In this document: positions 43,676 through 52,303 of the stretch, one piece after another | How the letters are laid out: the number at the start of each line of letters is the position of its first letter | Numbering within the stretch: the stretch's first letter is position 1 | Assembly: GCF_001625085.1 (NCBI RefSeq) | Contig: NZ_BDAW01000016.1 | Coordinates: 101,227-165,226, forward strand | Direction: 5' to 3' | Source of the DNA: Nocardia acidivorans NBRC 108247 | GTDB taxonomy: Bacteria > Actinomycetota > Actinomycetes > Mycobacteriales > Mycobacteriaceae | DNA length: 64,000 bases | Made by a program: the position numbers and the translations under genes | The notes under the pieces: generated by a model | What the model was told of the DNA's origin: nothing | Database searches by the model: none | Seen by the model: only the letters and a program-made list of their open reading frames with translations

Positions 43676-44188
43676 CTAGGCGGCGCTCTGCACGCCCAAA
43701 GCCTCGAGGATTCGTTCGGGCCGGCGCGTACTGATCAACCAGTACGGTGTCGGGTCGTCCGGGTCGTCGAGTACCAACAGGAGCATCGGGCCGATCCAGG
43801 CGCGGTGCTGCACATAAGCGGCCGGATCGAGCTGTCGACCCAGGGCCGCGCTCTTCGCACTGGTCGGCACCCCCGCCGCACGCGCCACGAAAGTGGCCGG
43901 GAGATGGGCGGTGTCGATTCGCAATTCGGGGGTTCCGTCCGCGTCGCGGGTCACTTCGACCCGGTGCCGCGACATCCACAGCAGCACCCAGACGGGGATG
44001 GGGAACAGCAGCACATACGGTAGCCACGCCCGGATACCCGGTGCGCCCATGTGGATTTCGGCTGCCAGCAGGCCGGTCACGGCCAATCCGACGGGCCACC
44101 ACCACAGCGGCACCCACAGGCGCTCGGAGTAGAGGGGCGTGGTCTGCTGCTGAGGTTCCATGGTCACCTGAGGGGGCTGGTCGGACAC
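43676..44188 (-). CDS. DUF3093 membrane protein
   Basis: A 170-residue protein with two helices (VPLWWWPVGLAVTGLLAAEI and WLPYVLLFPIPVWVLLWMS), then a soluble domain ending DDPTPYWLISTRRPERI, the DUF3093 signature (Rv2698 homologue). It sits between DUF4193 and dut in the conserved order. Start GTG 44188. Function unknown. Confidence 0.9.
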   Translation of the reverse strand: MSDQPPQVTMEPQQQTTPLYSERLWVPLWWWPVGLAVTGLLAAEIHMGAPGIRAWLPYVLLFPIPVWVLLWMSRHRVEVTRDADGTPELRIDTAHLPATFVARAAGVPTSAKSAALGRQLDPAAYVQHRAWIGPMLLLVLDDPDDPTPYWLISTRRPERILEALGVQSAA

Positions 44189-44240
44189 GACCTCAGACTA
44201 GGTCAATGACCGCGGGGGTGAACGCGTAGGCTCGGCCGAC

Positions 44241-44738
44241 GTGACCGGAATTCCTCCTATTCCCCTGCTGCGGCTCGATGCCGGCATGCCCGTACCCACG
44301 CGCGCTCATGAGGGCGATGCCGGGGTGGACCTGTGCACCACCGAGGACGTCATCATCGAACCGGGGGAGCGGGTGCTGGTCGGTACCGGCATCGCGATCG
44401 CGCTCCCGATCGGCACGGTCGGTCTGATCCATCCGAGATCCGGACTGGCCGCCAAGCACGGCCTTTCGGTCGTCAACACCCCCGGCACGGTCGACGCCGG
44501 GTACCGCGGTGAGATCAAGGTGTGCCTGATCAATCATGATCTGCGTACTCCCATCGAGCTCCGGCGCGGTGACCGCATCGCTCAGCTGCTGGTGCAGCGG
44601 GTCGAGCTGGTCGACTTCACGGAGGTGACCACGCTCGACGAAACCGAGCGGGGCGCAGGAGGATACGGATCGAGCGGTGGGCACGCCAGCCTGGTCGCAC
44701 AGTCCGGCGGGGCGGATAGAGCCGGTAAGGAGGCCTGA
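44241..44738 (+). CDS. dut: dUTP diphosphatase
   Basis: A 165-residue trimeric dUTPase (dUTP to dUMP and PPi, keeping uracil out of DNA). The motifs are visible: [10 protein letters not shown] (I), [11 protein letters not shown] (II), [16 protein letters not shown] (III), [14 protein letters not shown] (IV) and [10 protein letters not shown] (V). The DUF3710 gene follows 2 bases later. Confidence 0.96.
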   Translation: MTGIPPIPLLRLDAGMPVPTRAHEGDAGVDLCTTEDVIIEPGERVLVGTGIAIALPIGTVGLIHPRSGLAAKHGLSVVNTPGTVDAGYRGEIKVCLINHDLRTPIELRRGDRIAQLLVQRVELVDFTEVTTLDETERGAGGYGSSGGHASLVAQSGGADRAGKEA

Positions 44739-44740
44739 CG

Positions 44741-45622
44741 ATGTTCGGACGCAAGAAGAAAAAGGGTGACGCGGACGACACCCGGTTCGCCGACGAGTAC
44801 ACCGAATACGACGAATACGGTGACGTCGACATCGAATACGAAGCCGAGGGCTACGACGCACCCGCGTACACCGCGGCGACCGATCCGGAATTCGACACCG
44901 ATTCGTTCCGGGTGCCCGAGCGCGGTTCCAAGGTCGGCCCGTACAACTACGAGGATGTCGTCGACCAGCTCGAGAATGTCGCCGATCAGCGCCTGGATCT
45001 GGGATCGGTCATCGTGCCGGTTCCGCCGGGCGGGCAGTTGCAGGTCGAGATGACCCCGGACGGCACCCCGCAGGCGGTGCACCTGGCCACCGAGCACGGC
45101 CGGATCACCGTGGCCGCGTACGCCGCGCCCAAGTCCGCGGGCCAATGGCGCGCGGTCGCGGCCGATCTCGCCGAGACGCTGCGTAAGGACGGCGCGCAGG
45201 TGTCGGTGCAGAACGGTCCGTGGGGCCGGGAACTGCACGCGGTCACCGAGGGCGCGGATCTGCGCTTCATCGGCGTGGACGGGCATCGCTGGATGGTGCG
45301 CCTGGTCGCGGCCGGTCCCTCCGGTTCCGCCGCCGAGAGCACCCCGCTGGTGGCCGCCGCGCGCGCCATCATGAGCGAGACCATCGTGCGCCGCGGTGAC
45401 GAGCCGCTGCCGGTGCGCGAACCGCTGCCGGTGGTCCTACCCCAGGAGCTGGCGGATCAGCTAGCCGCCGCGCACCAGCAGCAGCTGGCCGCGCAGCAGC
45501 AGGCCGTGGCCGCACAGCTCGCCGCTCTCCAGGGCGGTCCGCAGCCCGGAATCCCGCAGCCGGACACCGAACCGCGCCGCGGCGCGGAGGGTTCGGCCAT
45601 GCAGCAGCTGGGCCTTCAGTAG
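44741..45622 (+). CDS. DUF3710 protein
   Basis: A 293-residue protein: basic N-terminus (FGRKKKKGD), an acidic Asp/Glu/Tyr-rich segment (residues 8-50) and the DUF3710 domain (GPYNYEDVVDQLENVADQRL; IPVPPGGQLQVEMTPDGTPQ-like strand; VQNGPWGRELHAVTEGADLR). The C-terminal tail is Gln/Ala-rich. Rv2696c homologue, co-transcribed with dut. Function unknown. Confidence 0.92.
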   Translation: MFGRKKKKGDADDTRFADEYTEYDEYGDVDIEYEAEGYDAPAYTAATDPEFDTDSFRVPERGSKVGPYNYEDVVDQLENVADQRLDLGSVIVPVPPGGQLQVEMTPDGTPQAVHLATEHGRITVAAYAAPKSAGQWRAVAADLAETLRKDGAQVSVQNGPWGRELHAVTEGADLRFIGVDGHRWMVRLVAAGPSGSAAESTPLVAAARAIMSETIVRRGDEPLPVREPLPVVLPQELADQLAAAHQQQLAAQQQAVAAQLAALQGGPQPGIPQPDTEPRRGAEGSAMQQLGLQ

Positions 45623-45633
45623 TCGGAACCGAG

Positions 45634-45677
45634 ACGGCCTTCGCACACCTCGGCGAAACGAGATGGGCGGAGGCCGT
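45634..45677. terminator. Hairpin between convergent DUF3710 and hydrolase genes
   Basis: Arms ACGGCCTTCGC and GCGGAGGCCGT (11 bp with one G-T pair) around a 22-nt loop, lying in the 85-base gap between two gene ends. Probably a bidirectional terminator. Confidence 0.6.
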
Positions 45678-45707
45678 TGTGATGTGTGGGACGGTCCACC
45701 TCGGGTG

Positions 45708-46424
45708 TCAGGGCGTCGCGATGCGGCGGGGAACCAGGGTCCGGACACCGCGTGCGCCGAGAATGGCCGGGTCCGAACCGAGTTCGTCGAGGGTGATGTG
45801 GTGTAGATCGCTGTCCGGAATCAGATCGGCCCAGTGTGCGGCGACCGCGATGGGGTGCACCGGATCGTCGGTCGCGCCGACGAGGGAGACCGGAACTGTG
45901 ATGCCGCTCAACAGGTCCGCGTCCGGCCAGCGGTAGGCAGCGGCCTCTTCCAGCGCCGAGGGCAGGTCCGGCCACTGCGAGCGCCACGAACGGGTGAGGG
46001 CTGCGCCCAGCCATGCCGGGCTGGAGGCGCGCATCACCTCGATGACGGCGTCGATGCCGTCCGCGCGCAGGGCCGCGGCGGTGGCCGCCGCGCTCAGCGC
46101 GGCCGGGCAGCCGGTGGTGTCCGCGCCGGTCCAGGCGGGCAGGGCAGCGATCACGCCGTACACCGATTCGGGGTGTCGCGCCGCCCACTCCACGGCCACC
46201 GCCGCGCCGAGTGAGATGCCCGCGATGAGCACCGGCCCCGAGCGCGCCGCGGCGTCGAGTGCGGCGTGATAGCTCTCGATCACCCGTCGCGGGTCCGGAT
46301 TCACCGGATGGAAGGGGATATCCAGTGCGGCACAGGCGGATCCGAAGGCCCGGCGGGCGAAGTGGGCATCGGAGCCGGTTCCGGGCAGGGCGACGGCGAC
46401 CGCCGGATGTGGTAGATCTGGCAC
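45708..46424 (-). CDS. Alpha/beta hydrolase
   Basis: A 238-residue hydrolase, Rv2695-like. ALPGTGSDAHFARRAFG is the N-terminal oxyanion region, LIAGISLGAAVAVEWAARH holds the nucleophile Ser (GxSxG), VSLVGATDDPVHPI the acid Asp region, and DSDLHHITLDELG the catalytic His area. Start GTG 46424 was chosen, where homology begins. Substrate unknown. Confidence 0.86.
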   Translation of the reverse strand: MPDLPHPAVAVALPGTGSDAHFARRAFGSACAALDIPFHPVNPDPRRVIESYHAALDAAARSGPVLIAGISLGAAVAVEWAARHPESVYGVIAALPAWTGADTTGCPAALSAAATAAALRADGIDAVIEVMRASSPAWLGAALTRSWRSQWPDLPSALEEAAAYRWPDADLLSGITVPVSLVGATDDPVHPIAVAAHWADLIPDSDLHHITLDELGSDPAILGARGVRTLVPRRIATP

Positions 46425-46582
46425 CCGGCGAGCGTACTGGGCCGGGCGCGCGTGGCGGGTGGGGGCGGTCCCCTCTACAGTGGCGGTGTACGTCCGCGGC
46501 CAGGGGGTAACCCCCGGGTAAGTGGAAACAGAAGAACGACGTGCGACCCACGCCGTATTGGCTCTACAGGAGAGCGTGCGAG

Positions 46583-46975
46583 ATGCCATCCTCGGGTGGA
46601 AAGGACTTCCCTTCAGGCTATTTCCGGCGACTCAGCCGACGCCTGACGGAAGATCTGGATCGTTTGGATGCCGAGGAACTCGCCGAGACCTCCGAAGCGT
46701 CGGGTGCGTGTCACGCATCGGAGTGCCGTCGTGGCGAAGAGGTCACCATGCTGGGTCGGCTGCGCAGCGTCGAAGCCTGTCCGAAGTCGGGCGGGGCCGA
46801 GGTGGAGGCCGAGTTCTTCGACGGCACCGACAGTGTGAACCTGGTGTTCATCGGCAGGCGGCGCATCCCGGGTATCGAGCCGGGGCGTCGTATCCTGGTC
46901 CGCGGCCGGGTCGGCGAACGTGACGGCGGCAAGGTCATTTTCAACCCCTACTACGAACTTCGCGGGAACTCCTGA
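46583..46975 (+). CDS. OB-fold nucleic-acid-binding protein
   Basis: A 130-residue protein (Rv2694c-like): an N-terminal FPSGYFRRLSRRLTEDLDRL segment and an OB fold (TMLGRLRSVEACPKSGGAEV, AEFFDGTDSVNLVFIGRRRI, GRVGERDGGKVIFNPYYEL). Start at ATG 46583, with GGAG upstream. Probably binds single-stranded DNA or RNA; followed at 5 bases by DUF3159. Confidence 0.88.
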   Translation: MPSSGGKDFPSGYFRRLSRRLTEDLDRLDAEELAETSEASGACHASECRRGEEVTMLGRLRSVEACPKSGGAEVEAEFFDGTDSVNLVFIGRRRIPGIEPGRRILVRGRVGERDGGKVIFNPYYELRGNS

Positions 46976-46980
46976 CACCT

Positions 46981-47820
46981 ATGCCGATACCTGCCAGCAG
47001 CAATGACGAGGGCCGTGCGCCCACCGGTGACCCTCGCGAGCTGGAGGACGTCTTCGCGGGCGAACTCACCGCGCGTGAGGCCGAGATCGCCGGGGCCGTG
47101 ACCGAGCAGTACGAGGTCCAGCAGCCGCACGGCCTGCGCGAGGAGCTGGAGGAGCTGCACGAGGAAGAGGTCGAGCAGACCCTGCTCGAGCAGCTCGGCG
47201 GTTTCAGCGGCCTGATCTACTCCTCGCTGCCGGTGCTGGTCTTCGTGCCGGTGAATTCGCTGCGCGGGCTCACCGCCGCCATCTGGGCGGCCCTGGGTGT
47301 GGCCACCGCGATTCTGGTCTGGCGGCTGGTGCGCCGCGGTCCGATTCAGCCCGCGATCTCCGGGTTCCTGGGCGTGGGCGTCTGCGCGTTCATCGCCTAC
47401 CGCATGGGTGAGGCCAAGGGCTTCTTCCTGTTCGGCATCTACGCCAGCCTGGTGTACGCGGGCGCGTTCCTGGTGTCTCTGGTGGTGCGCTGGCCGCTGG
47501 CGGGTGTCATCTGGGGTGTGCTGAACGGCCATGGCACGCAATGGCGTTCGGATCGCAGGGCAATGCGCCTCTACGATCTGGCGACCGTGGTGTGGGCGGT
47601 GGTGTTCGGCGCCCGCTATCTGGTGCAGAACCATCTCTACGACTCCAACAGCACGGGTCTGCTGGCGGTGGCGCGGCTGGCTATGGGCTGGCCGTTGACG
47701 GCGGTGGCCCTGGTGGTCACGGTGTGGGCGGTGCGCAAGGCCGGGCATCTGCCCGTTTCCACCGCGAAGGCAGCGAAGTCTCCTGACTCGGCCGATTCCG
47801 CCGATTCCGCGCGTAACTGA
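46981..47820 (+). CDS. DUF3159 membrane protein
   Basis: A 279-residue protein: acidic coiled N-terminus (LREELEELHEEEVEQTLLEQ), then five to six helices (LIYSSLPVLVFVPVNSLRGL; GFLGVGVCAFIAYRMGEAKG; FLFGIYASLVYAGAFLVSLV; RYLVQNHLYDSNSTGLLAVA), as in Rv2693c (DUF3159). Function unknown; conserved next to the trk genes. Confidence 0.9.
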   Translation: MPIPASSNDEGRAPTGDPRELEDVFAGELTAREAEIAGAVTEQYEVQQPHGLREELEELHEEEVEQTLLEQLGGFSGLIYSSLPVLVFVPVNSLRGLTAAIWAALGVATAILVWRLVRRGPIQPAISGFLGVGVCAFIAYRMGEAKGFFLFGIYASLVYAGAFLVSLVVRWPLAGVIWGVLNGHGTQWRSDRRAMRLYDLATVVWAVVFGARYLVQNHLYDSNSTGLLAVARLAMGWPLTAVALVVTVWAVRKAGHLPVSTAKAAKSPDSADSADSARN

Positions 47821-47979
47821 CCTCTACCAGCGCCTTATCGCGCTAACCGCTCGTCGCGCAACACCTTCGGGCGGATCTGGCACGTAAAGGGGGTGCCCAC
47901 CCCACCCCTGGGGTGCCTATTTCGACGGCCCCGATCATCGCAGGATCGTTATGAACGATACGGCGAAAGGATCCGGGAG

Positions 47980-48681
47980 TTGAACACCGACGGCAAGGCA
48001 GTGGCACAGCAGGACCGTGGCGAGGGGCTCGGGACCGCGGTGCAGACGACGGCCGCCGCACGCAGGCATTCGGCGGGGCGGGGAACCAAGACCAACAGCG
48101 CGGCGACATCGGAATCCCGGCGCGCCGCAGCCGAACTGGAGAAGTTGATCGAACCGGCCGCCGCGGGCGACCGCGCCGCGGTCACCGAGATCCTCAAGAT
48201 CGTGTACCCGCTGGTGCGGCGCTACTGCGCGGCCCGTATGGGCGGTGCGGGACATCTGCACGTGACCGCGGACGATGTGGCACAGGAGATCTGCCTGGCC
48301 ACCGTGCAGGCCATTCCGCGCTACCGCGATCAGGGCAAGTCGTTCCTGGCGTTCGTGTACGGCATCTCGGCCAACAAGGTCGCCGACGCGTTCCGGCGGG
48401 CGCAACTGCATCCGGCGTATCCGGTGGCGGAGTTCCCGGACGAGCCGATGAACGAGGCGGGTCCGGAGGAGCGCGCCATGCAATCCGAAACGCGGGCCGC
48501 GACAAGGGAACTCATGAAGGTGCTGGCCCCGACCCATCGTGAGGTGCTGGTCATGCGCATCGTGCTGGGCTGGACCGCGGCGCAGACCGCGGAGGCCATC
48601 GGCACCAGTCCGGGCGTGGTGCGGGTGATGCAGCATCGCGCGCTCAACAAGCTGCGCGCCGAACTCCGGGCGGCGTCGTAG
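47980..48681 (+). CDS. ECF sigma factor (SigD/ShbA type)
   Basis: About 233 residues. Region 2 is HVTADDVAQEICLATVQAIP with YRDQGKSFLAFVYGISANKV; region 4 is LAPTHREVLVMRIVLGWTAA and QTAEAIGTSPGVVRVMQHRA. These match the SigD/ShbA group, which in Streptomyces drives transcription of the principal sigma gene. The start is TTG 47980 (AAAGG 9 bases before); GTG 48001 is also possible. It sits between DUF3159 and trk genes, an addition to the mycobacterial order as I remember it. Confidence 0.86.
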   Translation: MNTDGKAVAQQDRGEGLGTAVQTTAAARRHSAGRGTKTNSAATSESRRAAAELEKLIEPAAAGDRAAVTEILKIVYPLVRRYCAARMGGAGHLHVTADDVAQEICLATVQAIPRYRDQGKSFLAFVYGISANKVADAFRRAQLHPAYPVAEFPDEPMNEAGPEERAMQSETRAATRELMKVLAPTHREVLVMRIVLGWTAAQTAEAIGTSPGVVRVMQHRALNKLRAELRAAS

Positions 48682-48707
48682 ACCGGGACGGCACCCGGCG
48701 GGCGATA

Positions 48708-49397
48708 TCAGGCGGTTACGCCGACCGGGGTGCCGAAACCGTTGACGCCGAGGGCTTTCCGAAGATCGTCCTCGGCTTCCACGGATGCGACGAACAGCAG
48801 TTCGTCCTCACCCTCGAGCGGGTCGTCGCCCTGCGGCACGATGACCCGGCCGCCGCGCAGAATGGTGACCAGCGCGGCGTCGCGCGGCAGCTTCAGAGTG
48901 CGAACGGCCTTGCCCGCCAACGGTGTATCGGTGGGCAGGGTGATTTCCACCAGATTGGCCTGGCCCTGGCGCAGGGTCATCAGCCGCACCAGATCACCCA
49001 CCGAGACGGCCTCCTCGACCAGTGAGGCCAGTAGTCGCGGTGTCGAGACGGCCACGTCCACTCCCCACGACGAATCGAAGAGCCATTCATTGCGCGGATC
49101 GTTCACCCGTGCGACCACTCGCCCCACCCCGAATTCGGTCTTGGCGAGCAGTGCGAACACCAGATTCACCTTGTCGTCGCCGGTGGCGGCGATGACCACG
49201 TCATAGGATTCCAGCCCGGCCTCTTCGAGCGTCTCGAGCTCGCAGGCATCGGCGTGCGTCCAGACCGCGGTGGGCGCGCTGGTCGGATCGATGTGATCGA
49301 GGCGGCGCTCCAGCAGCATGACCTGGTGGCCGCCGCGCAATAGCTCCTGGGCGATGGATCGGCCCACGGCCCCCGCGCCCGCAATGGCTACCTTCAT
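48708..49397 (-). CDS. ceoC: TrkA-family NAD-binding potassium uptake protein (CeoC)
   Basis: A 229-residue cytoplasmic regulator of potassium uptake: an RCK_N Rossmann domain (VAIAGAGAVGRSIAQELLRG, VVIAATGDDKVNLVFALLAK) and a TrkA_C domain (ANLVEITLPTDTPLAGKAVR, GGRVIVPQGDDPLEGEDELL). Rv2692 homologue. The start lies 2 bases after the stop of ceoB. Probably forms a hetero-octamer ring on a Trk-type channel encoded elsewhere. Confidence 0.92.
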   Translation of the reverse strand: MKVAIAGAGAVGRSIAQELLRGGHQVMLLERRLDHIDPTSAPTAVWTHADACELETLEEAGLESYDVVIAATGDDKVNLVFALLAKTEFGVGRVVARVNDPRNEWLFDSSWGVDVAVSTPRLLASLVEEAVSVGDLVRLMTLRQGQANLVEITLPTDTPLAGKAVRTLKLPRDAALVTILRGGRVIVPQGDDPLEGEDELLFVASVEAEDDLRKALGVNGFGTPVGVTA

Positions 49398-49399
49398 GA

Positions 49400-50065
49400 C
49401 TAATCCTCGCTCGCGGGTGGGTTACCGGCCAGGGCGACGGCTTCACCGACACTGCCCGAGGTGGCGGCGATGTAGATCATGTCGTCGGCCTGCAGCATGG
49501 TCTTGGAGTTGGGCAGCATGCCCTGCCCGAAGCGGATGAGGAAGGCCACGCGCGCGCCGGTGGCGCTCTCCAGGGACTGCACGGTGCGGCCGTACCACTC
49601 CTCGTGCAGCGGGATCTCGGTGACCGCGACGGTGCCGGTGGGATCGCGCCAGGTGGTGGTGGATTGATCGGCGACCAGCGTGCGCAGGAACCGGTCGGTG
49701 GTCCAGGGCACGGTGGCGATGGTCGGAATGCCCAGGCGCTCGTAGACGGCCGCGCGTTTGGCGTCGTAGATGCGGGCGACCACGCGCTCGATCCCGAAGG
49801 TTTCGCGGGCCACGCGCGCGGAGATGATGTTGGAGTTGTCGCCGGAGGAGACGGCCGCGAACGCGCCCGCCCGTTCGATTCCCGCGCGGGTCAAGATATC
49901 CCGGTCGAATCCCACGCCGGTAATGCACAATCCGGGGAAATCACGGCCGAGACGGAGGAAGGCGCTCGAATTCTGGTCGATCACCGCGACCTCGTGGCCG
50001 ATGCGGACCAGGGCGCGCGCGAGTGAGGAGCCCACTCGGCCACACCCCATGATCACTACGTACAC
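49400..50065 (-). CDS. ceoB: TrkA-family NAD-binding potassium uptake protein (CeoB)
   Basis: A 221-residue partner of CeoC: YVVIMGCGRVGSSLARALVR is the NAD-binding loop, FAAVSSGDNSNIISARVARE and RVVARIYDAKRAAVYERLGI follow, and MLPNSKTMLQADDMIYIAAT ends the TrkA_C domain. Rv2691 homologue. Divergent from the APC permease, with a 249-base gap in which I see no clear promoter. Confidence 0.92.
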   Translation of the reverse strand: MYVVIMGCGRVGSSLARALVRIGHEVAVIDQNSSAFLRLGRDFPGLCITGVGFDRDILTRAGIERAGAFAAVSSGDNSNIISARVARETFGIERVVARIYDAKRAAVYERLGIPTIATVPWTTDRFLRTLVADQSTTTWRDPTGTVAVTEIPLHEEWYGRTVQSLESATGARVAFLIRFGQGMLPNSKTMLQADDMIYIAATSGSVGEAVALAGNPPASED

Positions 50066-50314
50066 CGTGCGAACCCCATTCCCGAAAACCGTGGTGTGCG
50101 GTCTGTTGCTTCGGAGGGCAACCGTACCGCTCGAGTTTTTCCCGAGGCACTTTCCCCCTCGGGTCGGTATTCAAACCGGAACCGGAAAAGCTCACACCGT
50201 GAAGCGACGGGTGGCGACCGCGCTCACAGTGTTCACGCGCAACAGTACGGTCCGCGACCGCACTCTGCCGCGCCGTGGACGCGACCCGCCCCGCACTCCC
50301 TTATGCTCACCAAA

Positions 50315-52303
50315 GTGTCGAAGTTGACGACGGCCGCCAAACGCATGCTGGTTGGCCGCCCATTCCGTAGCGATTCCCTGGGGCATACCCTGCTGCCCAA
50401 ACGAATCGCGCTCCCGGTCTTCGCCTCCGATGCTTTGTCATCGGTGGCATACGCGCCGGAGGAGATCTTCCTGGTGCTGTCCGTGGCCGGGCTCTCCGCC
50501 TACGCGTACGCGCCGTGGGTGGGCCTGGCCGTCGCGCTGGTGATGGCGGTGGTGGTTGCCAGCTATCGGCAGAACGTGCACGCCTATCCGTCCGGCGGCG
50601 GCGATTACGAGGTCGCCACGGTGAATCTGGGGCCTACCGCGGGCCTGACGGTGGGCAGTGCGCTGCTGGTGGATTATGTGCTCACCGTGGCGGTGTCGAT
50701 TTCCTCGGCGGCCTCGAATATCGGTTCGGCGGTGCCGTTCGTCTCCACGCACAAGGTGCTGTTCGCGGTGGCGGCGATTGTGATTCTGACCGCCATGAAT
50801 CTGCGCGGCGTCCGGGAATCCGGATCGCTGTTCGCCATTCCGGTGTACGCCTTCATGATCGGCATGTTCGTCATGCTGATCTGGGGTTTCTTCCGGATCG
50901 GCGTGCTGGGTGATCAGGTGCACGCGGAGTCGTACGGATTCGGCCTCAAGGCGGAGGAGGAGCATCTGCTCGGTGTTCCACTGGTGTTCCTGATCGCGCG
51001 CGCGTTCTCCTCCGGCTGTGCCGCGCTCACCGGTGTGGAGGCCATCAGCAATGGCGTGCCCGCCTTCCGCAAACCCAAGTCGCGCAATGCCGCGACCACG
51101 CTGCTGTTGCTCGGCGGTATCGCGATCACCATGTTCCTGGGCATGATCGTGCTCACGCAGAAGGTGGGCGTGGTCTACGCGCACAGCACCTCCGATCTGA
51201 TCGGCGCACCGGCCGGATACGAGCAGAAGACCCTGGTCGCGCAGTTGGCGGGCGCGGTGTTCCACGGCTTCCCGGCGGGCTTCTACTTCGTCACCATCGT
51301 CACCGCGCTGATCCTGGTGCTGGCGGCCAATACCGCGTTCAACGGTTTCCCGGTGCTGGGCTCGATTCTGGCGCAGGACCGCTTCCTGCCGCGGCAGCTG
51401 CACACCCGCGGTGATCGGCTGGCGTTCAGCAACGGCATTATTTTCCTCGCCGGCGCGGCCATCGCGTTCGTGGTGTTCTTCGGCGCCGAGGTGACCAAGC
51501 TCATCCAGCTGTACATCGTGGGCGTGTTCGTCTCGTTCGTGCTGAGCCAGACCGGCATGCTGCGGCATTGGACGCGGCTGCTGCGCACCGAGACCGATCC
51601 GGCGCAGCGTTCGCGGATGAAGCGTTCGCGGGTGATCAATGCCATCGGCCTCACTCTGACCGCGACCGTGCTGGTGATCGTGCTGGTGACCAAGTTCCTG
51701 GCGGGCGCGTGGATCGCCATCGTCACCATGGCCGCCATCTTCGGTTTGATGAAACTCATTCGCCGCCACTACGACACGGTGTCGCGCGAACTCGACGAGA
51801 CCGAATGGGACGGTGTGCTGCCCAGTCGCACGCACTCGATCGTGCTGGTCTCCAAACTCCATCTGCCCACCAAACGGGCCATCGCGTACGCGCGTGCCAC
51901 CCGGCCCGACACGATCGAGGCGATCACCGTCAATGTCGATGAACCCGATACCCGCGCGCTGGTACGGGAGTGGGAGCGCAGCGATATCTCGGTGCCGCTC
52001 AAGGTGATCGAATCGCCGTACCGCGAGATCACCAAGCCGGTGATGGATTACGTGAAACGGGTGCGCCGGGATTCCCCGCGCGATGTGGTGACCGTGTTCA
52101 TCCCCGAATACGTGGTCGGCCACTGGTGGGAACAGTTGCTGCACAACCAGAGTGCGCTGCGCCTGAAGGGCCGCCTGCTGTTCGAGCCCGGCGTCATGGT
52201 GACCTCGGTGCCGTGGCAGCTCACCTCCTCGGCCAAGGCGCGTGCCGGGCGCGAGGTCAGTGCCCCCGGTTCGGTGCGGCGCGGATACGGAGACGACCTG
52301 TGA
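50315..52303 (+). CDS. APC-superfamily permease (KUP/amino acid-like)
   Basis: About 662 residues: 12 helices in the first 430 residues (LPVFASDALSSVAYAPEEIF; SYRQNVHAYPSGGGDYEVAT; ARAFSSGCAALTGVEAISNG; NTAFNGFPVLGSILAQDRFL) and a 200-residue cytoplasmic domain. Rv2690c homologue. Position beside ceoBC suggests potassium or amino acid transport. Start GTG 50315 is chosen by the homologue N-terminus (VSKLTTAAKRML); ATG 50303 is 4 codons earlier. Overlaps the next start by 4 bases. Confidence 0.9.
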   Translation: MSKLTTAAKRMLVGRPFRSDSLGHTLLPKRIALPVFASDALSSVAYAPEEIFLVLSVAGLSAYAYAPWVGLAVALVMAVVVASYRQNVHAYPSGGGDYEVATVNLGPTAGLTVGSALLVDYVLTVAVSISSAASNIGSAVPFVSTHKVLFAVAAIVILTAMNLRGVRESGSLFAIPVYAFMIGMFVMLIWGFFRIGVLGDQVHAESYGFGLKAEEEHLLGVPLVFLIARAFSSGCAALTGVEAISNGVPAFRKPKSRNAATTLLLLGGIAITMFLGMIVLTQKVGVVYAHSTSDLIGAPAGYEQKTLVAQLAGAVFHGFPAGFYFVTIVTALILVLAANTAFNGFPVLGSILAQDRFLPRQLHTRGDRLAFSNGIIFLAGAAIAFVVFFGAEVTKLIQLYIVGVFVSFVLSQTGMLRHWTRLLRTETDPAQRSRMKRSRVINAIGLTLTATVLVIVLVTKFLAGAWIAIVTMAAIFGLMKLIRRHYDTVSRELDETEWDGVLPSRTHSIVLVSKLHLPTKRAIAYARATRPDTIEAITVNVDEPDTRALVREWERSDISVPLKVIESPYREITKPVMDYVKRVRRDSPRDVVTVFIPEYVVGHWWEQLLHNQSALRLKGRLLFEPGVMVTSVPWQLTSSAKARAGREVSAPGSVRRGYGDDL